The notes below the pieces were generated by a model, which worked only from the letters and a program-made list of their open reading frames with translations, ran no database searches and was not told the DNA's origin. Shown piece after piece: positions 35,223 through 43,132 of a stretch of DNA of 64,000 nucleotides. The DNA is taken from positions 44,688 through 108,687 of the forward strand of contig MPCW01000012.1 of NCBI GenBank assembly GCA_001874325.1, given 5' to 3'. Within the stretch, counting starts at the first letter, position 1; every line of letters begins with the position of its first letter. The position numbers and the translations under genes were made by a program. The DNA is from Flavobacterium sp. MedPE-SWcel (GTDB lineage Bacteria > Bacteroidota > Bacteroidia > Flavobacteriales > Flavobacteriaceae).

Positions 35223-37226
35223 ATGCAAGAAGACACTATAAAACCAGAGATAGAAACGAATTATAATAATAGAGATTTAAGTTGGCTTACTTTTAATGAG
35301 CGTGTTTTACTTGAAGCTGCAGATGAAGGTGTGCCACTTTTTGAGCGATTAAAGTTTTTATCGATATATTCGTCTAACCTTGATGAGTTTTATAGAGTTA
35401 GAGTACCTGCCTTAACGGTATTAAAAAAGATATCAAAAAAAGAGAAGAAAAAACTTAATAAGTATAAAGAAAGGCTAGCAAAAATAAATAGTCAAGTATA
35501 TACGCAGCAACAGTTATTTGGTTCAATTTTAAAAGAGAAAATTTTTCCTAAACTAGAAAAAGAAGATATACATTTATTGTATGATATACTTTTTCCTGAT
35601 GAGGTTAAACAAAAAACTACTGATTATTTTTTTACAACAATATTAGCTTTTTTAAAACCTGTTTTGCTAGATGGTAAAACAGATTTTTTTACAGAAAATA
35701 ATAAGCTATATTTTCTAGTATCTGTTATAAATAACCAAGATGTAGCAGAACAATATATAGTTAATATTCCTTCAAAAAAGGTATCTCGCTTCCATACAGT
35801 TTCGGTAGGGAATAAGCAGTATATCACTTTTTTAGATGATATTATAAAGTATCATTTAGAATGCATTTTTCCAGATAGTACTATAGAGGGGGCTTATAGC
35901 TTTAAAATTACTAGAGATGCTGCTCTTGAGTTTGATGATGAATATCATGAAGATTTGGCAGCATTAATGGAAGAAAAAATCGCTAAACGTGATTATGGAT
36001 TAGCTACCCGTTTTTTATACGATTCTAAAATGCCAGAACAGTACTTGAATGTGCTGATAGATGTTTTAAAATTAAAAAGTGCCAATGTTGTAGCAGGAAG
36101 TTGTTATCATAATTTAAAAGACTTTGCTTCGCTACCTATATCTAAAAAATCGTTAGAATATGATAAATGGCCTGCGATACCATATAGGCTTCAACCTAAT
36201 CTGCTATTAGATCATATTGCTACTACAGACGCTATGATACACACACCATATCATTCATATGGTACTATTTTACGATTTTTTAATGAAGCAGCTATACATA
36301 AAGATGTAGAAGAAATTTATGTTACTTTATATAGAGTTGCTAGTGATTCTAAAATAGCCAATGCTTTAATAAGTGCGGCTTGTAATGGTAAAAAAGTAAC
36401 AGTTGTTGTAGAGCTTAAGGCTCGGTTCGATGAATCAAACAATATAAAATGGGCAAAGAAAATGAGCGATGTTGGGGTACACATAGTTTATAGTGTTCCT
36501 TCGCTAAAAGTACATGCCAAAGTAGCATTAATTAAGTTTAATAAAAGCTATAAGTTAGACTATTTAGGTTTATTGGCTACAGGTAATCTTAACGAAAGTA
36601 CTGCACGCTTTTATACCGATCATATTTTATTGACTTCACATCAAGAAATGCTAAAAGAGGTAGAAGATACTTTCTTATTTCTTCGTAAAGAGCAAAAACC
36701 TACTAAAGCAGATAATTATGAATATAATCACCTTTTAGTAGCTCAGTTTAACTTGCTGGATACTTTTAAAGCGTATATAGATAATGAAATAGCATTAAGT
36801 AAGAAGGGGTTATATGCTAGTATAACTATAAAACTGAATAACCTAGAAGAGCGTGTACTTATTGATAAGTTATATGAGGCTTCGTGTACAGGGGTAAAGA
36901 TACAGCTTATAGTAAGAGGTATATGTTGTTTAATTCCTGGTGTTGCGGGACTGAGTGAAAATATTACTGTAAAGAGAATTGTAAATAGATATTTAGAACA
37001 CGGCAGAATATTTATTTTTAATAATAATGGTAACGAGAATATATTCATGGGATCTGCTGATTGGATGAGTAGAAATATATACAGGCGTATAGAAGTTTGT
37101 TTCCCTATTTATGATACCGTTATTAAACAGCAAATAAAAGACATGATTGCCATACAGTTAGAAGAAGAAAGTAATGAAGGAATACGATCTCAAGAAAAAA
37201 TATATCGTTTTTTAGCGGAGCAATAA
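35223..37226 (+). CDS. ppk1: Polyphosphate kinase 1
   Basis: This enzyme reversibly polymerises the terminal phosphate of ATP into polyphosphate. It has 667 residues. The N-terminal domain has NRDLSWLTFNERVLLEA. Two phospholipase-D-like domains follow. The autophosphorylated His lies in LKVHAKVALIKF (about residue 431), and the second His is in YLEHGRIFIFNNNG (about 592). The FMGSADWMSRNIYRRIEV segment is also conserved. It stands as a single gene between the copper operon and the pseudouridine synthase. Confidence 0.95.
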   Translation: MQEDTIKPEIETNYNNRDLSWLTFNERVLLEAADEGVPLFERLKFLSIYSSNLDEFYRVRVPALTVLKKISKKEKKKLNKYKERLAKINSQVYTQQQLFGSILKEKIFPKLEKEDIHLLYDILFPDEVKQKTTDYFFTTILAFLKPVLLDGKTDFFTENNKLYFLVSVINNQDVAEQYIVNIPSKKVSRFHTVSVGNKQYITFLDDIIKYHLECIFPDSTIEGAYSFKITRDAALEFDDEYHEDLAALMEEKIAKRDYGLATRFLYDSKMPEQYLNVLIDVLKLKSANVVAGSCYHNLKDFASLPISKKSLEYDKWPAIPYRLQPNLLLDHIATTDAMIHTPYHSYGTILRFFNEAAIHKDVEEIYVTLYRVASDSKIANALISAACNGKKVTVVVELKARFDESNNIKWAKKMSDVGVHIVYSVPSLKVHAKVALIKFNKSYKLDYLGLLATGNLNESTARFYTDHILLTSHQEMLKEVEDTFLFLRKEQKPTKADNYEYNHLLVAQFNLLDTFKAYIDNEIALSKKGLYASITIKLNNLEERVLIDKLYEASCTGVKIQLIVRGICCLIPGVAGLSENITVKRIVNRYLEHGRIFIFNNNGNENIFMGSADWMSRNIYRRIEVCFPIYDTVIKQQIKDMIAIQLEEESNEGIRSQEKIYRFLAEQ

Positions 37227-37239
37227 TATTGTAATACGT

Positions 37240-37806
37240 TTATATTGAAAACGTTTCAACTTCTTTTACCTCACCAGCTTGCATATTGTTTACATGAACA
37301 TTACCTACACGTACTCTAACCAATCGTAATGTAGGGAACCCTACAGCAGCAGTCATTTTACGTACTTGTCTAAATTTGCCTTCGGTTACGGTTATAGATA
37401 CCCAAGAGGTTGGGCCATGGCGTTCATCTCTTATTTTTTTAGCTCTTGTAGGAAAATCAGGAGTTTCAGTTATAGCATTTGCTTTGCAAGGTAGGGTAGT
37501 ATACTTTTTACCATCAAAACCAATTTCTACACCTTTTTGAAGTTGTTCTACAGCTTCGGGAGTTATAGCACCATCTACTTGTGCATAATATTCTTTCTCT
37601 ACTTTCTTGCTACGTACATTGTAGCTTGTCATGCCATCTGTAGTTAATAATAGTAACCCTTCAGAGTCTTCGTCAAGTCTACCTATAGCCATAGTACCTT
37701 CAGGAAAGTCGTGTAACTCACCAAGTAATTTTTTCTTTCGTTTAAGGTCATAAACAAATTGACTTAAATAACCATAAGGCTTATAGATTAAAAAATGACG
37801 ATGCAT
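37240..37806 (-). CDS. RsuA/RluE-family rRNA pseudouridine synthase
   Basis: This 188-residue enzyme makes pseudouridine in rRNA. It has the family catalytic motif MAIGRLDEDSEGLLLLTTDG (Asp at about residue 44) and the KYTTLPCKANAI and EGKFRQVRKMTAAVGFPTLR segments. It lacks an S4 domain, like E. coli RluE, its closest recalled match. The rRNA position modified is not assigned. It is convergent with ppk1. Confidence 0.88.
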   Translation of the reverse strand: MHRHFLIYKPYGYLSQFVYDLKRKKKLLGELHDFPEGTMAIGRLDEDSEGLLLLTTDGMTSYNVRSKKVEKEYYAQVDGAITPEAVEQLQKGVEIGFDGKKYTTLPCKANAITETPDFPTRAKKIRDERHGPTSWVSITVTEGKFRQVRKMTAAVGFPTLRLVRVRVGNVHVNNMQAGEVKEVETFSI

Positions 37807-37827
37807 TGCTTTGTTTTTTAAAATAAA

Positions 37828-37857
37828 ATAGGCTGTCTAAAACTTTAGACAGCCTAT
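37828..37857. terminator. Terminator of the endonuclease gene
   Basis: ATAGGCTGTCTAA at 37828-37840 pairs with TTAGACAGCCTAT at 37845-37857 around a four-base loop. It lies after the endonuclease I gene on the minus strand. A T-rich stretch follows. Confidence 0.8.
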
Positions 37858-37878
37858 TTATAGAGTATTCTTCTTTTT

Positions 37879-38973
37879 CTAATTTACTATAACTTTCTTT
37901 ATAGCTGATTGATTTCCAGAAGTCATTTTAAGAATATAAAATCCTTGTGGTAAATTATCTAGACTATAAGTATTGTTATTAGCAGTAGGCTTTTTTATAG
38001 TTTGTATTATCTGACCATTTAGGTTGATAAGTTCTATATCTTCAAGTGTAGTTTCGGAGTAAATATTTATTGTGTTATCTGTAGCAGGGTTAGGATATAC
38101 TGATAGTTGAGCAGAGAAAGCCTCGTCTAAACTAGCAAGATTCCATCTATCTTGTGCCATTGGGCCTCCCCATATTTTTGTAGCAAGATAAGGGTTGTCT
38201 ATAAACGGGTTACGGTTACCTTGTGCAAAAGCATTGCTACTGTTCCCTAAATAAGTATTTCTTCTATCTTCATATTCAGATACAGGGTCTTCTGCATTCC
38301 ATTCTAAAAATAAATCAATCATATTAGAATCAGAAGCTACAGGATTTCCAACCCCTACATTTGTAGGTAAACATTGAGAACCGTAACGAAGATACATGTA
38401 CATCATCATACGAGCAACATCACCTTTCCATTCATCACCAGGATACCAAAATTGTCCGCTTTCGAAAGAGTTTCCTGTACCATCAAAATACTTGTCATTA
38501 TTTCTATCGGCATTACGTTTTTTATCACAAGCTCTTAAATGGTGTACATCGGCACCAGGCCCGCTAGTACCTAAATTTGGATTACCAAGCGCTCTAGGGT
38601 AAGTATGCTCTCTATTCCAAAGACAAGGGTCATTAGTACCATTATCATCAGAGTTTTTATTTCTCCTTCTATGGTCTTTATCATTACCAGTTGACGAAGG
38701 ACACATAGAGTTACTAAAACCATATACTAAAAGTAAATTGTTATTAGAAGTATCTTCAGGATCAAGATCAATTATCATTAATGCATTTTCAGCTTCTTGA
38801 TAACTTAGGGCATTAGTGTGTGTTGATGTTATCTTATTAGTTAATGCTGTTTTTAATGCTGTACCATCTTGGTCAAAATTAAAACCATTATAATAAGGGG
38901 CAGCAGGAGCTCCATCTTGTGCAAGTGCAAAGACAGATAACAATAAGAATGATAGTGTGTAAAGTTTGTTCAT
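37879..38973 (-). CDS. Exported endonuclease I family protein with T9SS sorting signal
   Basis: This 364-residue protein has a signal peptide (MNKLYTLSFLLLSVFALAQ). The nuclease core has the beta-beta-alpha metal motif NREHTYPRALGNP, with HHLRACDKKRNADRNN following and GDEWKGDVARMMMYM near the end. The last 75 residues form a type IX secretion C-terminal domain (LSVYPNPATDNTINIYS to SAIKKVIVN), so the protein is exported to the cell surface or medium. It is probably used to digest external DNA for nutrients. A Bacteroidota-type promoter and a 13-base inverted repeat lie just upstream. Confidence 0.93.
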   Translation of the reverse strand: MNKLYTLSFLLLSVFALAQDGAPAAPYYNGFNFDQDGTALKTALTNKITSTHTNALSYQEAENALMIIDLDPEDTSNNNLLLVYGFSNSMCPSSTGNDKDHRRRNKNSDDNGTNDPCLWNREHTYPRALGNPNLGTSGPGADVHHLRACDKKRNADRNNDKYFDGTGNSFESGQFWYPGDEWKGDVARMMMYMYLRYGSQCLPTNVGVGNPVASDSNMIDLFLEWNAEDPVSEYEDRRNTYLGNSSNAFAQGNRNPFIDNPYLATKIWGGPMAQDRWNLASLDEAFSAQLSVYPNPATDNTINIYSETTLEDIELINLNGQIIQTIKKPTANNNTYSLDNLPQGFYILKMTSGNQSAIKKVIVN

Positions 38974-38991
38974 TTCAAAAAATTAGGGCCT

Positions 38992-39038
38992 CAAATGTAA
39001 CACATTTGTGTTAAATTACGTTCAGATTTAACACAAAT
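38992..39038 (-). promoter_or_regulatory. Promoter and inverted repeat upstream of the endonuclease gene
   Basis: On the minus strand TACATTTG (38999 to 38992) matches TAnnTTTG. Just upstream ATTTGTGTTAAAT at 39004-39016 pairs exactly with ATTTAACACAAAT at 39026-39038, separated by nine bases. The repeat may be an operator, or the terminator of rsmB on the minus strand. The lack of a T run disfavours a terminator. Confidence 0.45.
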
Positions 39039-39049
39039 ATGTGTGAATG

Positions 39050-40264
39050 TTATTTTTTTCGCTCTAGTAAAGCCATGTAAAAACCATCAAAACCAGATTC
39101 AGAAGCTAAAATCTTACTATCTTTTATAAAAGTAAATTGTTGTCCTATATCTGTAGTAAGAAAACGCTCTACTTGCTCTTGATTTTCAGACGGTAGTATC
39201 GAACAGGTAGCATATACTAGTTTACCTCCTGGTTTTACTATTTTAGAATAACTTTCAAGTATTTCAGCTTGTACTTTTCTTATGTTATCAATAAACTCTG
39301 GTTGAAGTTTCCATTTACTGTCAGGGTTACGCTTTAGAACACCTAAACCACTACAAGGAGCATCAATAAGTACACGATCGGCTTTTTCGTGAAGCCTTTT
39401 TATAATTTTCGTATTTTCTATAATACGGTATTCTATATTAAAAGCACCATCTCTTTTAGCACGAATTTTTAATTGCTTTAACTTACTTTCATAAAGATCC
39501 ATAGCTATAAGCTGACCTTTATTTTCCATAAGTGATGCCATGTGTAGCGTTTTTCCACCCGCACCCGCACAAGTATCTACTACGCGCATACCAGGTTTTA
39601 CATCAAGAAAACGTGCTACCATCTGCGATGAAGCATCTTGTACTTCAAATAATCCTTCTTTAAATGCATCTGTCATAAAAACATTAGAACGCTCCTTTAA
39701 AACAAGAGCGTCAGGATAGTTTTTAGGCATTTCAGTATCAATCTCTAAGTCCATAAGTATGGCTCTTAGTTTCTCTCTTGTTGTTTTTAGAGTATTTACT
39801 CTAAGTATAACTTTGGCTTGTTTATTTTGTGCGCTAAGTTCCTCTTCCCATTTCTCTTCTCCAAGTTCTTTTAGACACATTTCATCCATCCAGTCAGGAA
39901 TAGACTCTCTGTATTTTCTTATCCTAGTAAGCTCATCAAAACGACCTTTAATACGTCTAACAGGGGTTTCTTCAAAATATTTCCAGTCTGGTAGGTTATA
40001 ACCACGCATTACAGCCCATACAGCAAAAACACGCCATAGGTTATCACGATCATAAGGTTCTTTAACTTCAGCTATTTCAGTATAAAGACGTTTCCATCTT
40101 ACTATTTCATATATAGTCTCGGCAACAAATTTTCTGTCAGAACTTCCCCAACGTTTGTCTTTTTTTAGCGCACGCGCTACTACTTTATCGGCATACTCTC
40201 CATCATTAAAAATAAAGCCAAGTGAATCTATAACCGTAAAAACTAAATTTCTGTGTAATCTCAT
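39050..40264 (-). CDS. RsmB/NOP-family RNA cytosine methyltransferase
   Basis: From the ATG at 40262-40264 this is a 404-residue SAM-dependent RNA m5C methyltransferase. The SAM motif is VVDTCAGAGGKTLHMASLM. The two conserved cysteines are in DAPCSGLGVLKRNPDSK and YATCSILPSENQEQVE. An N-terminal NusB-like helical domain is present (residues about 1-150). A longer start at 40312 is rejected because a TACCTTTG promoter element lies at 40282-40289, between the two starts. The target base in rRNA is not assigned. Confidence 0.9.
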   Translation of the reverse strand: MRLHRNLVFTVIDSLGFIFNDGEYADKVVARALKKDKRWGSSDRKFVAETIYEIVRWKRLYTEIAEVKEPYDRDNLWRVFAVWAVMRGYNLPDWKYFEETPVRRIKGRFDELTRIRKYRESIPDWMDEMCLKELGEEKWEEELSAQNKQAKVILRVNTLKTTREKLRAILMDLEIDTEMPKNYPDALVLKERSNVFMTDAFKEGLFEVQDASSQMVARFLDVKPGMRVVDTCAGAGGKTLHMASLMENKGQLIAMDLYESKLKQLKIRAKRDGAFNIEYRIIENTKIIKRLHEKADRVLIDAPCSGLGVLKRNPDSKWKLQPEFIDNIRKVQAEILESYSKIVKPGGKLVYATCSILPSENQEQVERFLTTDIGQQFTFIKDSKILASESGFDGFYMALLERKK

Positions 40265-40281
40265 TGTAAAAAATTGAGGTG

Positions 40282-40289
40282 CAAAGGTA
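40282..40289 (-). promoter_or_regulatory. -7 promoter element of the RsmB-like gene
   Basis: TACCTTTG on the minus strand (40289 to 40282) matches TAnnTTTG, 18 bases before the chosen ATG. It also helps decide that start. Confidence 0.5.
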
Positions 40290-40315
40290 TTGAATTTTAC
40301 GAGATAAAGCATTAT

Positions 40316-41197
40316 TTAGGCTTTACCATATCGCTTTAAAAAAGCCGAGGGTGTTTCGTTTGTTTTCTTTTTAAATAATCTCGAAAAATAGGCATAATCT
40401 TCATAACCTAAGGAGTATGCAATTTCATTAAAATGCTTTTGTTGTAATACGAGTTCTTTTTTAGCCTCAAGTAGCACCCGTTCTAGTATAACATCGGTAG
40501 CAGTTTTACTCGTTATAGCCTGAGTTATACGATTTAAGTGTTTAGGACTCATGTTTAGCATTTCGGCATATGCCGAAGGTGATTTCTCTGTTATAAAGTT
40601 AGCTTCTATTAGTTGCTCTAATTGTCTAAATTTAAGATAATATGTATTCTTGTTTTTACTATCTACTGGGTTTTGCTTTATATATATACGAGTACTCTCT
40701 ATATATACTAAGTTAATCAGGCTTAGTATTTTTTGTTTTTTTAATGATTCGTCAATATTATTTTCGTCATATACTTGATTAAATAAGTTTGTAATAACTG
40801 TTTGAATATTACCTTTTAGGTATAAGCAGGGTATATTATGCATACTATAAAAAAATGGGAACTGATTTATAGTATTTTGAGTGTATTGTAAATCATAAAA
40901 ATCATGAGTATGTAAAAATACATAACCAGCAGTGTCATTAGATAGCTCCCAATGATGTGTTTGCCCAGGGTTTAAGAAAAATAAACTACCTGGTACTACA
41001 TTATATACTGTAAAATCTACTTCGTGTATACCACTACCATGTGTAAATAGTATAGCAACATAAAAATTATGAGAGTGGGGCTGATCTATATCTTTATGGC
41101 TAGTAATCAAATGATCTTCTAGTGTGTTAGCATAGAACCCCTCTATATCATTTTGTTTTACAAATTGATCTATATTAAGTACAGCTACTTTTTTCAT
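40316..41197 (-). CDS. AraC-family transcriptional regulator
   Basis: This 293-residue regulator has an N-terminal cupin-like sensing domain (about residues 30-140, with QPHSHNFYVAILFTHGSG) and a C-terminal AraC DNA-binding domain (about 190-293). The latter has two HTH motifs, the second being FNEIAYSLGYEDYAYFSRLF followed by KKKTNETPSAFLKRY. The cupin His and Glu residues suggest metal or small-ligand sensing. No neighbour points to a target regulon. The next gene to the right is divergent. Confidence 0.92.
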   Translation of the reverse strand: MKKVAVLNIDQFVKQNDIEGFYANTLEDHLITSHKDIDQPHSHNFYVAILFTHGSGIHEVDFTVYNVVPGSLFFLNPGQTHHWELSNDTAGYVFLHTHDFYDLQYTQNTINQFPFFYSMHNIPCLYLKGNIQTVITNLFNQVYDENNIDESLKKQKILSLINLVYIESTRIYIKQNPVDSKNKNTYYLKFRQLEQLIEANFITEKSPSAYAEMLNMSPKHLNRITQAITSKTATDVILERVLLEAKKELVLQQKHFNEIAYSLGYEDYAYFSRLFKKKTNETPSAFLKRYGKA

Positions 41198-41269
41198 AGT
41201 GTTTAATTATGTCCTAAAAGTACAAATTTTAGAGTATATAAGCTATTGTGTTAATAGTGGTACTCTTTG

Positions 41270-41277
41270 TAGTTTTG
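41270..41277 (+). promoter_or_regulatory. -7 promoter element of the DUF983 gene
   Basis: TAGTTTTG matches TAnnTTTG, 16 bases before the ATG. TTG at 41246-41248 is a possible -33 with a spacer of about 21 bases. Confidence 0.45.
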
Positions 41278-41293
41278 TAGAAAATTTTTAGGT

Positions 41294-41659
41294 ATGTCAA
41301 AGATTGTAGATATAATGACAGAGAAATGTCCGATATGCGGAGAAGGACATGTATTTAAGAAAAAAGGAAATCCTTTATTGTTTAGGATGCCAAAAATGAA
41401 TATTGAATGCTCAGTATGTTCTCATAAATTTGAAAAAGAACCAGGTTATTTTTATGGAGCGATGTATGTTAGTTATGGTCTTACCATACTCGAAATAGCA
41501 CCTATTTTCTTACTATCACGTCTTTTTATAAAAGATTATATAGCAACTATAGCTATAGTAGGATTGTCTGCTTTTTTATTAAGTACATTTAACTTTAGGA
41601 AATCTAGAATGGTATGGATTTATATGTTTGATGGAGGAAAGCGACAAGTAGAGAATTAA
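41294..41659 (+). CDS. DUF983 membrane protein with zinc-ribbon-like cysteines
   Basis: This 121-residue protein has a CxxC pair in TEKCPICGEGHVF (about residues 11-14) and a second in IECSVCSHKFEKEPGYFYGA, forming a small zinc ribbon. Two membrane helices follow (about residues 60-78 and 81-98). DUF983 members are found near cytochrome oxidase genes in some bacteria, but that is not the context here. Function unknown. Confidence 0.85.
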   Translation: MSKIVDIMTEKCPICGEGHVFKKKGNPLLFRMPKMNIECSVCSHKFEKEPGYFYGAMYVSYGLTILEIAPIFLLSRLFIKDYIATIAIVGLSAFLLSTFNFRKSRMVWIYMFDGGKRQVEN

Positions 41660-41697
41660 TTACTAAGTAGTAAGTAAAAATATTGCCCCCGATTTTG

Positions 41698-41735
41698 TCT
41701 GACCAGTTATAGCTTATAAGTTGTAACTGGTCAGA
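41698..41735 (+). terminator. Terminator after the DUF983 gene
   Basis: TCTGACCAGTTA at 41698-41709 pairs with TAACTGGTCAGA at 41724-41735 over a 14-base loop, followed by a T-rich stretch. Confidence 0.8.
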
Positions 41736-41778
41736 TTTCTTTTATATATATTATATTAGCGTTAAAATAGATTGAATC

Positions 41779-42825
41779 ATGAAACAAATATCTTTCCTAT
41801 TACTATTAATGCTTTTAATTTCTTGTAAGGAAGAAAAAAAAGAGATTAAAGCTTCTTTTACTACAGTTACTGTTGATACATTATTACAAGATAAAATAAG
41901 TATTAGAGCATTAACTATAGATGGTAATAAGGCTTGGTATTCTGGTAGCGGGGCTAAATATGGATGGGTATCACTTGATAATGATAAAACATTTAATGGT
42001 GTTGTAACTAAAGATTCTATTCGTCCTGAATTTAGAGCAATAGCTAAAACAGATTCTAATATATTTATATTAAATGCGGGTTCGCCAGCTACACTTTATA
42101 AAATTGCAAAAGATGGTACTGCAATAGATACTGTATATACCGAGGTAGGAGAAAATGTATTTTACGATAGTATGCAGTTTTATAATAACAATGATGGTAT
42201 TGCAATGGGAGACCCTACAGATAGTTGCCTATCTGTAATAACTACAAGTGATGGAGGTGCTACATGGACAAAAGTATCATGTGATGTTTTACCAAAAGTA
42301 GCCGAAGGAGAGGCAGCTTTTGCAGCGAGTAATACTAATTTGATTGTAAAAGGAAATGATACTTGGATGGTATCTGGAGGTAAAAAATCAAGATTATATT
42401 ATTCTGCCGATAAAGGAAAAACATGGGAAGTGTATAACACCCCAATAGTACAAGGAACTGAAATGGCAGGAATTTTCTCTGCTGATTTTTATAACGATTC
42501 TATTGGTTTTGCTGTAGGGGGGGATTATGAGTACTTAGATAAAAACTCAGGTAATAAAATGATTACTACTGATGGTGGTAAAAACTGGACGTTAGTAGGG
42601 GAGAATACAGGTTTTGGATATGCCTCATGTGTACAATTTGTACCTAATAGCGACGGTGATGAATTAGTTACTGTAGGACCTTCGGGAGTTTATTATTCTT
42701 ATGATAGAGGTAATACTTGGAAAAAGATACACGATGATACTTCTTTACATACCTTACGTTTTGCTGATAATAAAACAATTATTGCAGCGGGACAAAGGAA
42801 AATAATACGATTGATGTTAAATTAG
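41779..42825 (+). CDS. Lipoprotein with beta-propeller (Ycf48-like / BNR repeat)
   Basis: This 348-residue protein has a lipoprotein signal (LLLLMLLISC, Cys16 acylated). Repeated Asp-box-like motifs follow: SDGGATWTKV, SADKGKTWEV, TDGGKNWTLV and YDRGNTWKKI. These suggest a six- or seven-bladed propeller like the photosystem assembly factor Ycf48 or sialidase-like proteins. No catalytic residues are visible. Such exported propellers are common and mostly of unknown role in Bacteroidota. It is convergent with the next gene by 4 bases. Confidence 0.83.
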   Translation: MKQISFLLLLMLLISCKEEKKEIKASFTTVTVDTLLQDKISIRALTIDGNKAWYSGSGAKYGWVSLDNDKTFNGVVTKDSIRPEFRAIAKTDSNIFILNAGSPATLYKIAKDGTAIDTVYTEVGENVFYDSMQFYNNNDGIAMGDPTDSCLSVITTSDGGATWTKVSCDVLPKVAEGEAAFAASNTNLIVKGNDTWMVSGGKKSRLYYSADKGKTWEVYNTPIVQGTEMAGIFSADFYNDSIGFAVGGDYEYLDKNSGNKMITTDGGKNWTLVGENTGFGYASCVQFVPNSDGDELVTVGPSGVYYSYDRGNTWKKIHDDTSLHTLRFADNKTIIAAGQRKIIRLMLN

Positions 42826-43106
42826 ATAGCTTCATAATCTCCATAGCGTTGGAGTGCATATTCGTATTTTGAAAAATCAAACATTATTGGAGGATTCATA
42901 AATGAGTTTAATGTTATTGATTTTTCAAGGTTGATTTCATAAGGTAAAAACATTTCGTAATCATCCCCAACATTGTTAAATATTGTACGCAATATGGTTA
43001 TTGGGATGTGACTACAGTTAATTTCTCTATTAATAAGATCATTAGAGTATTCAGATTCCTGAATGTAAGTAACAATTTTTACTATATTATTTCTTTTGTA
43101 CGGCAT
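42822..43106 (-). CDS. Small hypothetical protein downstream of dnaX
   Basis: This 94-residue soluble protein (MPYKRNNIVKIVTYIQESEY...) ends DFSKYEYALQRYGDYEAI. It starts 26 bases after the dnaX stop on the same strand. I recognise no family. The small size and position suggest co-transcription with dnaX. Its stop overlaps the convergent lipoprotein gene by four bases. Confidence 0.6.
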   Translation of the reverse strand: MPYKRNNIVKIVTYIQESEYSNDLINREINCSHIPITILRTIFNNVGDDYEMFLPYEINLEKSITLNSFMNPPIMFDFSKYEYALQRYGDYEAI

Positions 43107-43132
43107 TTTTAGAATAATAATTATTCTACTTA

